Origin: Balamuthia mandrillaris
Lineage: Eukaryota > Discosea > Longamoebia > Balamuthiidae
Reading direction: 5' to 3'
Assembly: GCA_031835245.1 (NCBI GenBank)
Contig: JAVKOQ010000260.1
Coordinates: forward strand, 1-64,000
Length of the DNA: 64,000 bases
Shown piece by piece: positions 56,748-64,000 of this stretch (its first letter is position 1; each line of letters starts with the position of its first letter). Position numbers and translations under genes: made by a program. The notes under the pieces were generated by a model. It was not told where the DNA came from and ran no database searches. It saw only the letters and a program-made list of their open reading frames with translations.

Positions 56748-58378
56748 CTCTCTTGCCCTCTTTCACCTCTTATCTAGAAGAGTACGTCAAATGTGCGAAC
56801 CTCCAACAAAGCAGAGTTAACGTCCAACAACGCTTCCACGTTCGAAAAGATCATTGCTTGCTCCATTTTATTGAGGAATTGTCGCTGCCTCACCGGCTTC
56901 AAAAATACCTATAACACCGTTACATAAACACGGTTTCCGTATTTAGAAAGGACAAAAAAGCGTGAAACACAAATAACAAGAGAATGAGAAGGAGACCACA
57001 CGTACGTCAACGAGGATGTGAAGGTCTTGGACGTATTGCTGTTCAGTGGTGATCAACTCAAAGATGACGTCCTGTCGTCTACGTTCTGTAACGCTGATGG
57101 TGGCCAACACGTCCGGAGAAACGACATCAGCAAATGTCCTTACTGAGCCATCTTCTTTGTAGTTTCTCATCGCGAATGGCCCCATCGACTTCCTATAGTC
57201 TGCTTTCTGCTCTTGTATTGTCATCTTTCTCTGTGTATCCCATTATGTGTTGTAATTGGAGTTTTAACAAACTGCAAAGAAGAAAGAAGAAAGAACAAAG
57301 ATAGTACCATTGAAGGAGGAAGAGGCGAAGGATCGATAAGAGAGGTGACAGTGTTTCTCCGGAACTGAGAGCCCAAAGACTTGAACGACGTTTTTGTCAA
57401 GCGGTGATGGGCATAGTTCATCGGAGTGCCTAGCAAATCGTCTTCTTTTTCGCTTTTGTTCCCTTCAGCTGATTCGGAGGAAGAAGCAGTCTCCTCAGAA
57501 GAAACGGCAGCTCCTTTTTCTCCTTCTTCGTTATTTTTATCTTCTTCTTCGTTAGATGACTCCACCTTCTCTTCCTTTGCTAGAATACCATTTCTCTCCT
57601 TTTCCTCGTCTACCTTTCGCTTTGCTTCTTCCTCCTCGTTTTCTTTTTCCGGTTTCTCCTCCTCTTCCAGCTGTTCTTCATTGTTATCTTCCTCCTTATC
57701 CTTGTCCACAACATTCTCTTCCATTTCTTTTGCTTCTTCTTCTGGTTCTTCTTCGACCTTTGTTGTTGTCGTCGTCGTTGTCTTTGTCTCCTCCTCTTGC
57801 TTCTCTTCTTCCTTTTCTTCTCCTTTCTTTTGGGCCAAAGGGTCACCGCAATTCGCCGCCTCCGCTTTCGTACGGTGGGCATTGGGCGTATGTGCAAAGT
57901 TGATAAAGTGCTGTGGGTCGATCTCCTGGCACTCCATTCCGTGCTCGCACTCTTTTCTCTCCTCACGGGGAGAAGGTATTCTGTGTTCCACCGCCGGCGC
58001 CGCTTCCTCTTTGCCTTTCTTTCCTTTGTGATGCCATTTGGAGGTAACGAGCTTTGGTTTTTTCAGCAGAGCGCCCACTCGCTTCAGGTTGTGTGCTTGT
58101 TGCTTCGAGTTCTCCTCTTCTTCCTTTTTGTTGTTAGGGCCTTCCTCATGGTCTTTTTTCTTCTCCGTGTCCTCTTCTTTCTTTTTGGTGGGCTTTGGAG
58201 AGTCCTTGTTATGGCTGTTGAGAGCTTTGCTGCGTCGCTTTGCATCGCTCTTTTTCTGTCCTGGCTGGTCGTGGTCGTGGTCGTGGGCGGAGGACTCGTC
58301 CTCGGAGGCCGAGACGGCGGAATCATCCGCGAGAGCCTCCTTGTGGTTGCTGCTCTTTCGACCTCCGCGACGAGACAT
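54230..58378 (-). CDS. DH-PH Rho guanine-nucleotide exchange factor (RhoGEF 1)
   Basis: Activates Rho-family GTPases. Exon 1 from 58378 (MSRRGGRKSSNHKEALADDS) encodes about 350 Lys/Glu-rich disordered residues ending SLGSQFRRNTVTSLIDPSPL. Then MTIQEQKADYRKSMGPFAMR, and the DH domain: RRRQDVIFELITTEQQYVQD (CR1), KPVRQRQFLNKMEQAMIFSN, SDLFKLYAVYCSNQPIIMTE, HSFLIHPLQRICKYPLLLK (CR3), HKDLKEALERISEVVDLINE. PH domain: LVVLNDTLLILNKAKEVPAG to DFHLFEAKTKKEAESWVRTM. A Ser-rich tail with poly-S and poly-N runs and a coiled coil (LTELEEENENLRKRVRELEA) ends at 54230. The layout of a K/E-rich head, DH-PH and coiled-coil tail is shared in part with the RhoGEF at 62-64 kb. Introns contain (GA)n on the sense strand (55851-55900, 56703-56745). 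Confidence 0.87.
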
Positions 58379-58892
58379 TATGTGCGCTCTCTATATATTG
58401 CCCTATAGCTTTTCTGAAAGCTCCTTCCACACGTCGACCCTCCTTTCTCCTCGAGAAAAAGAATAGGTTTTGCTTGCTCCCCCACTCTTATTTTCCTCTT
58501 GCCTGAAGCACGCTTTTTTTTTGAACCAACAAGCTTATTCTGGTTGTCGGATTCGTTTTCTTCCTAAGATGACCACTTTAGCGAAATGCTTTTTTTGTTG
58601 TAATGCTATTAATTCATTTAAATATATTTAGATTCGTGTCGTCACGATAACATCTCCTGCTATGTCGACATTATTTTTCGCCTACTTGTCTTATCTGTAG
58701 TACCAGTGTTGTTGTTGTTGTTGGATCGGTGCGCTGATCCCCCCCTCCTTCCCCGCCCCCCAATGCCGTTTCCAAGTGGGTGCTCATCTGAACGAAACGA
58801 AGATGCATGCAGTGGAAAAACAAATAAAAATCAAAACCTTTATTTTAATTATCTGAAAACAGAAGAACTGAGAGAGAGAGCAAAGAAGGGGG
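58379..58892. other. Divergent promoter RhoGEF 1 / 58.9 kb gene
   Basis: 514 bp of mixed T-rich and C-rich DNA between two divergent genes. It contains a (TTG)n run near 58706 and no recognisable gene. Confidence 0.4.
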
Positions 58893-59687
58893 ATGGGTGG
58901 CAAACCTTCCGTAGCATTGTGGAACGGAGAATCTCCTGCATCTCTGAACAAGAAGTGGCAGGACTTTCTCGAACAACAACAAATAGAGCAGTTCGCGACA
59001 CTGGATAAGGACGATGAGGTTCCAACGTTATTGCACCGATTCGTGGAGCAAACGCTGCGGCAAGGGGGCGATAACTACCATGGCTCGCTACGGCATATCA
59101 GCCGCTCTTGGCACCGAGGATGGATGCCATCCTGGTTGTTTGATGACTTGATGTATGTGCAGTGGTATCACATGCATGAGGAGGGCAACGTAGGAGCAGT
59201 CATACAAGTGTTTGTGGATGTTGTGCTTCGTTGCACGGATGGGGAAGTAGTTGGCTACACCACTACCAAGTACGTCAATTAAAGAAGGAGAACATGTTCC
59301 TAACCAGGCATACCCTATACAAATAAATAGAGAAAAAAAGAACAAGAAACACAAAGAAATAGTAACGTGGTACACTTTCTTTTGGAGGGTGATGGTGATT
59401 GCTCCTCCTTCGTCATCAGCAAATCCCATTCGATAACAAAGGCTACATTTCGTTTTTTTCTCTATCTCCGGCAAGTGCCACTGTTGATGGCGAAGGCAAT
59501 GAAGGCGGGAACAGACTCTTTGTTGCAATCATGCTCAAACGGCTGCTTTCCTGCTGAACCTCTTCAAAACGCGAAAGATGCAGGTAGCCGAGTGTTTATT
59601 CTCATTTCTCTGTTTTTTTTTTAATTCTCACACTGCACTCTCGATGCTACTGGCTTGGTGGCAGCTCTCAAAAGCAGGTTTCGATAA
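58893..59687 (+). CDS. Unrecognised 187-aa protein with N-myristoylation-like start
   Basis: Three exons (58893-59269, 59420-59583, 59665-59687) with GT-AG ends join in phase. The start MGGKPSVALWNGESPASLNK has Gly2 and Ser6, fitting the N-myristoylation consensus; membrane attachment is inferred. The body is compact and Trp/His-rich (ISRSWHRGWMPSWLFDDLMY, VQWYHMHEEGNVGAVIQVFV), then FRFFLYLRQVPLLMAKAMKA and LLQSCSNGCFPAEPLQNAKD, ending ALKSRFR. I do not recognise the family. The last exon is only 23 nt and less certain than the first two; without it the frame reads on for about a dozen residues. It converges on the secreted protein gene, 72 bp away. Confidence 0.62.
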
Positions 59688-59759
59688 ATTTATTACAACC
59701 AGTGTAATGCATAGTGAGCAAACAAAAATAACTCAGTGAGGTCAACACGCAGCAGCTGC

Positions 59760-61205
59760 CTAAGGAAGGAGGTCGTCACACTGGTCGGGCCAAGCAGACA
59801 TGGATGGTTGAAAAGACTCCACGTAGCAATGCATGGAGCCTTCTGACGTGTGAAGAATAGCCCACTCAGGCTCATGGAGGGTGTCACAGGAGGAGGTCAA
59901 GTTCACGCCTCCCTGGAGGAGCTGGTTGTGGCCTTCGCAGAGGGAGTCCTCCTCATCCAGGCTGACGGAGGGGGTGATGGAAAGGGTCCAGGTTCCGTTG
60001 GAGGTAGAGGCGGAGGTGCCTCCATAGCCCTCCAGGCTGGTCACCCTAGAATTGGGGTCGATGCCACGGAGTTCCAGGCTCCATCCTGAAGGGATGGGTG
60101 CCGAGGCGCCATGCACGCGCAGGTCGACAAAGAACTGCTTGTAGTTTAGCCCTTCGAGAGAGTTGTTGTGAAAAACGCCCACGCGGGCACTGCAGACAAG
60201 CGGAGGAGTGAGGTTGTCCGCATGGTATCGAGATATGATGGCTGCACCCATGTAACGCATCTGACCACCAGTGAAGCCCTTGGGGATCCACTCGTTTTGG
60301 TTCTGTCGCGTTGGATCCCCGTCCAGTTGCTGAATGGCCAGCATCAACGCCTGCACATTAGGAAAGGCAAAGAAGTTCATGCCCTCCCAACCGGTTCCCT
60401 CCGGACCGGAGACGGGGCAGATGAGCTGGTCGACCACGCAGGTATCCACTGGCTCTGTTGCCTCGAGCTGATTGTAGTAGTGGTAGGATTGGTTGTGCTT
60501 GAGCCCGATGGGGGTGTCTGGAGGAGGGTTGGGCAGGTTGATGCAGCGAGGCTGGGTGGGGCACCGCCCGGTATAGGTTGTCACAAACCGGGCAAGGTTG
60601 ACGAGGCCCACCCTGCTCTGCTTGCGGCAGATGCGGGAGGCGTTGTCATAGCGCATGCGGTTCCAGTAGACCATGTCCCTATAGCAGCCCTCCAGCAGCG
60701 TGGAGTGGTTAGAGAGCTGGCTTCGGTCGATGCCTCCGACACCACATGCCAATTCGTAGTCCTCTCGGCTCTCGAACTCGACCACTATGCTCCTGTTCTT
60801 GGCATCATGGGCCACTGCCTCAAAGTCAATGATGTGGCCCCAGGTCAGGTTCTCGGGGGAGATGTTGAAGAAGTTGGCCCAGTACTCGGAGACATCGGGG
60901 AACTTGACCGGGTCGATAACCTCCTCCTTGGCGTAGTAGGTGCCGTTGAGGACGGGGATGGCGATTCCGATCAGGGGGTTTTTGTTGCCAATGAAGATGG
61001 CTCTCGCGAGGACGGGGGTACGAGAAGGAGAGGCCACAGAGTCCCAGAGGCAGTCAAACTTGCCGCGGTCTTGCTCGGCTTCCAGCGCGAAGACCTTGTA
61101 GCCGCCATCGCTGCCGAGCTCGTTGTAGTTTGGGCTGGAGGCAGCATGGGAGGTGGCCAGAAGGCCAGAGAGTACGGCCAAATACACGAGCGTAACTCCG
61201 GACAT
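59760..61205 (-). CDS. Secreted Cys-rich glycoprotein, intronless, 481 aa
   Basis: Signal peptide MSGVTLVYLAVLSGLLATSH-A, then a mature region with about ten N-x-S/T sites and 13 Cys, and no C-terminal hydrophobic anchor, so probably secreted or wall-associated. No family recognised. Blocks include FIGNKNPLIGIAIPVLNGTY, YELACGVGGIDRSQLSNHST, ARFVTTYTGRCPTQPRCINL and, near the end, PSGWSLELRGIDPNSRVTSL and TSNGTWTLSITPSVSL, a beta-rich segment that might be a carbohydrate-binding module (guess). The gene is a single long exon with markedly G/C-ending codons, unlike its intron-rich neighbours, and has a TATA box; this suggests strong regulated expression. The antisense 355-codon open frame is a shadow of that codon bias. 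Confidence 0.82.
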   Translation of the reverse strand: MSGVTLVYLAVLSGLLATSHAASSPNYNELGSDGGYKVFALEAEQDRGKFDCLWDSVASPSRTPVLARAIFIGNKNPLIGIAIPVLNGTYYAKEEVIDPVKFPDVSEYWANFFNISPENLTWGHIIDFEAVAHDAKNRSIVVEFESREDYELACGVGGIDRSQLSNHSTLLEGCYRDMVYWNRMRYDNASRICRKQSRVGLVNLARFVTTYTGRCPTQPRCINLPNPPPDTPIGLKHNQSYHYYNQLEATEPVDTCVVDQLICPVSGPEGTGWEGMNFFAFPNVQALMLAIQQLDGDPTRQNQNEWIPKGFTGGQMRYMGAAIISRYHADNLTPPLVCSARVGVFHNNSLEGLNYKQFFVDLRVHGASAPIPSGWSLELRGIDPNSRVTSLEGYGGTSASTSNGTWTLSITPSVSLDEEDSLCEGHNQLLQGGVNLTSSCDTLHEPEWAILHTSEGSMHCYVESFQPSMSAWPDQCDDLLP

Positions 61206-61268
61206 TGGTGGTGTTGGCTTTGCTGTGCGGTGTAGTGTAGTGTAGTGTTGTTGTTGTTGTTCGCCTTT

Positions 61269-61281
61269 CTATTTATATACC
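61269..61281 (-). promoter_or_regulatory. TATA box of the secreted glycoprotein gene
   Basis: GGTATATAAATAG on the minus strand, about 65 nt before the ATG at 61205, which would place the transcription start near 61240-61250. An inverted repeat AACGCTT-T-AAGCGTT lies upstream at 61404-61418. Confidence 0.65.
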
Positions 61282-61327
61282 GATGTACCCACAGGAGCAG
61301 CGACCGGGAATCCTGTTCGATTCGGTC

Positions 61328-61549
61328 TCACTCTTTTTGGGCACATTCAGCGCACCAATCATATGACTGCGCGGTATCCAGTGAACTGAGCCAGTTAGTA
61401 CTTAACGCTTTAAGCGTTGTTTGCCCGTGCTTGGTACGGGACCCGCAAGAAATGACCAAAAAAGAGATGAGAATCTTGGAGATATTTCCTTTCGTTGCCT
61501 CTGGTGAATGAGCTCCTCCGGTCAACAACACGAGCCAAACTCCGGACAT
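61328..61549 (-). pseudogene. Relic or paralogous start of the secreted glycoprotein (73 codons)
   Basis: The frame from 61549 starts MSGVWLVLLTGGAHSPEATK, compared with MSGVTLVYLAVLSG in the gene at 61205. The first 12 nt are identical and most of the next 18 match. After about 12 residues similarity is lost, and the frame stops at 61328. It is probably a decayed tandem copy of the signal-peptide region; a separate small secreted peptide is less likely. Confidence 0.4.
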
Positions 61550-62018
61550 TACAAAAGATGTTCAAGACACTACCATTTTCTTCTGCCCTGTTTGGTACGG
61601 GTGCCAACAGTCATGCTTGCCCTTGGGCGGTAGTATCAGAACATTTACGTTAAGCATGGTATGTCGGGCTTCAGAATTCGAGGCGATCGTAAGACTTGAT
61701 CAGCGGCCATAAGGAGGGAGAGCAGGCCTTGTTTGAGCGCTACTCCAACTTTACATACCTTTGAAATATAGGAGCTATACGACAGGAGACTTAATGGGAC
61801 AGCAACCAAAAGATTTCATCCATTCACGTCAAGTTGCTGCATGACGACTTTGAAACAAACTGGTGCTTGTTCGTTTGGCCATAGCCACTTGTTTGACCTT
61901 GTTTGTTTGAGAGTGTTATGTTGAGAGAATGGTTCATCCGATTGGATTGATGAGAGGTATCAACTATGAAGAAAGTACAACAGAGAAAACTAACAAAAGA
62001 GAGAAAATCGGAGTCGGA
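61550..62018. other. Spacer upstream of secreted gene / downstream of RhoGEF 2
   Basis: About 470 bp with no recognisable gene. A second copy of TTGGTACGGG occurs at about 61590, the first being near 61431. Confidence 0.4.
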
Positions 62019-64000
62019 CTATTCAGAAGAGGCAAGTCCATCTGAACGAGTTACAATCCCTCCAGAGTCCATCAAGACAGCACCAGTGGTAACGGCAGCA
62101 GGTCTTTCCTCCAACTTTTCTTTGTCTGCACCTCCATTCGTCACTTTGTTGTTGTCTTGTTGCTCCTTCTGCTCTTGCGTTTGTTGTTGTTTTTGTGATT
62201 GTTTTGGTGTTGTTGGTGCCTTTGGTTGTTCTTGTTTTTGAGGAGGCTGTGGAGTGAGTCGCTTCAACAGAGTCACCCAGTCCCTTAGTTCCTTGTTGGT
62301 CTCGCAGCTGAGGTAGTACCACCTCTTCTCATCCGTTCTGGTCAGCTTGAAGGTAAGCTCTGGATTCTTGAGCTGAGACGCTTCTGGCCCGAACGAAGCA
62401 GGATCATCGCAGAGTATGCAACAAGCGACTGGGATGGTACCTTTTACCTGGAACCGAGTGCTGAGGTCCACGCCAGCAGTGGCAAGCAATGCGGTTGTGG
62501 AGACATCCTTTCCACCGCTATCAACGTTGTTGTTGCTGTTGTTGTTGAGGCTGTTCTTGGATCGCATTCTTCTAGAACGACCTCCTGAAGCTGAAGACGA
62601 GGATGAAGAAGAGGAAGAAGATGATGATGCGGTAGAAGCAGAAGAGGAACCTACAGATGGAGAAGATGGAGTGGAAGAGGAAGTGGCGACAGTGGTAGAA
62701 GAAGAGGACAGAGAGCCTCCTCGCTTGCCTGCTTTCTTTTTGGTGTAGATAATGATGTCGTTGAAGAGAAAGAAGTAACGCATTTGGGCTTTCATTACTT
62801 TGTTATACTTAAGCAGAGGGCCTAACTTGTAGAACGTTCTGCCCTCCTTCTCGATACCCTCTGGAAAACCGAGTATGATGGAGGCGAGGGCCGAGATGGT
62901 TTGTTGTCGTAAATGAAAGTCCTTTCTTCGTTCCACCACATTTGCCACTTTCTCTAGAGAGGCTAACGTATGCTTCAACTCGGCGTATCCTTCTGTGTTC
63001 TCGTCAGTGTGTTTAAATACAGCCTAAAACATTACGTGTGAGAAAGGAAACATAGATAAAGACAAGCCAAGCAAGAGGAGAGTACATGAAGAAGAAGAGG
63101 GTATTTGCAAATCCGTTGAACTGGTTTAATGAGATACGCTTTCAGTTGGTCCGCCCGTTCACCACCTTGTGCATCTTGTTCCTACAAAGAGCGCCAATGT
63201 GGTTTTGTCAGTATTTTGCGCGCGCTCTCTCTCTCTCTCTCTCCCTCTAGCTCCCTCTTCAATAAGGGATACAAACTTTGAGAAAACTGCTAAGTAGTTG
63301 GTTGGTTTCGATGGCTCTCCGTAGAGTCTCTCGCGATAGATGGTAGTTATTACAATACACAGAATACAGACCCACCAGGTCGCTTGTCTGCATTTGTCAG
63401 TTGTGAGTATCGGAACAACAAAACAAAGAAAGAGAGAAAGAAAGGATGAAAGACGGAAACAAACGACAAGAAAGAATCGACAAGAAAACCAACGAACCAC
63501 AGAGTTAAATATATCGGTGATGACCAAACATATGTCGTTTAGAGTAAGAGCTGCCTCGTGTTTCGACTCGATTCGCGCTGTCATCTCGGATAAGATGAAG
63601 GAATGTAGCTCCACTAGCTGCTCCATGTTGCCGAATATGTTGGCCACCTCTTGGTCGCCCATCGCTCCCACTTTTTTCAGTGGTTTCACATAGTTCTACC
63701 CAACAACGAACAATGGAGACATGCGAAGATGTTAGCACAGTTTAAATAAAGAAATGAGACGAGAACGAGAGCAAAAGAAGGGAAAGAGAGAAAAAGGAGA
63801 GAAAGAGAAGAAGAGAAGCTTACCGAAATGCAGTACTGAAGGTCCTTGAGGTAATTCTCTTCTGTGACAAGGATCTCGCGCACGCCATGCATGCGTTGGT
63901 CCTTCTCACCACTTCCCATCTTCAAAAAGTCGCGGGCAGTAAATGCCGGCGCAATGGTGTCTCCTCGAACGCTTCGCGGAGTGACGGACCGCATCGAACC
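62019..64000 (-). CDS. DH-PH Rho guanine-nucleotide exchange factor (RhoGEF 2), 5' end beyond window
   Basis: Partial: transcription enters from the right edge. Blocks in order: DTIAPAFTARDFLKMGSGEK, HGVREILVTEENYLKDLQYC (DH CR1), NYVKPLKKVGAMGDQEVANI, FGNMEQLVELHSFILSEMTA, TSDLVGLYSVYCNNYHLSRE, DQLKAYLIKPVQRICKYPLL (CR3), YAELKHTLASLEKVANVVER. PH domain: FYKLGPLLKYNKVMKAQMRY with FFLFNDIIIYTKKK, a Ser/Asn-rich insert (poly-S) between early strands, then STRFQVKGTIPVACCILCDD, ELTFKLTRTDEKRWYYLSCE and TNKELRDWVTLLKRLTP. The Gln/Lys-rich tail ends TRSDGLASSE with TAG at 62019-62021. It shares the DH-PH order with RhoGEF 1 but is only distantly similar. Five introns are evident, one with (GA)n on the sense strand (63222-63246). 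Confidence 0.87.

Noticed and set aside
60168-61235. A 355-codon plus-strand frame
   Set aside because: It is antisense to the secreted glycoprotein; G/C-ending codons on the other strand suppress stops. No signal, motif or family similarity.

Overview
The window is nuclear DNA of a unicellular eukaryote. Protein genes are densely packed on both strands and split by many short GT-AG introns (mostly about 50-120 nt). TAA, TAG and TGA all act as stops, and there is one tRNA gene with internal pol III boxes. The repertoire (cAMP-receptor-like GPCR, RasGAP-SAM proteins, PH-AGC kinase, DH-PH RhoGEFs, DENN protein, RMC1, Integrator subunit) suits a free-living amoeba of the Amoebozoa. A Balamuthia-like discosean is my guess from gene content and base composition, not something the sequence proves. 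Many introns hold long simple repeats: (CT)n, (TCTCTG)n, (TTCTCC)n, (GGTTGT)n and (ATACA)n.

Layout: 0.2-3.2 kb INTS13 (-); 3.7-5.0 RNF126/115-type RING E3 (+); 5.6-9.6 PIGN GPI ethanolamine-phosphate transferase (+); 9.9-12.3 cytosolic Phe-tRNA synthetase beta (+); 12.6-13.4 unrecognised two-exon gene (-); 13.6-15.8 KHDC4/BLOM7-like KH protein (+); 16.0-18.8 RMC1 (+); 19.0-20.7 ankyrin/proline-rich protein (-); 21.0-22.8 WDR82/Swd2 (+); 23.1-23.7 NR2C2AP-like (-); 24.6-27.9 DENN Rab-GEF-like (+). A signalling block follows, all on +: RasGAP-SAM (28.4-31.1), PH-AGC kinase of Akt type (31.5-33.4), a second RasGAP-SAM (34.4-36.7), a CBS-domain protein (37.0-38.5) and a 7TM receptor (38.8-40.2). 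Then come a nucleotidyltransferase-fold protein (-), tRNA-Ala(TGC), an Ariadne-type RBR protein (-), a CtIP/Sae2-like protein (+), a DGAT2-type acyltransferase (+), a 126-aa single-membrane-span protein (-) and a 189-aa double-PB1 protein (-).

From about 51.4 to 54.2 kb the character changes. An orphan dihydroxyacetone-kinase exon is followed by a 12-unit minisatellite, an AT-rich geneless stretch, and a satellite of about 173-bp monomers in a three-monomer higher-order repeat of about 518 bp. Beyond it lie a DH-PH RhoGEF (-), an unrecognised possibly myristoylated protein (+), an intronless secreted glycoprotein gene (-) with a clear TATA box, and a second DH-PH RhoGEF (-) that runs off the right edge.

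These are not operons, but the Ras/PI3K-Akt/Rho theme recurs (two RasGAPs, an Akt-type kinase, two RhoGEFs, a receptor). Several genes are divergent pairs sharing short promoters: INTS13/RNF126, the 12.6 kb gene/KHDC4, ankyrin/WDR82, NR2C2AP/DENN, RBR/CtIP, and RhoGEF/myristoylated protein. Exon edges were read by eye from splice consensus and protein similarity; those stated to the base were checked for reading phase.
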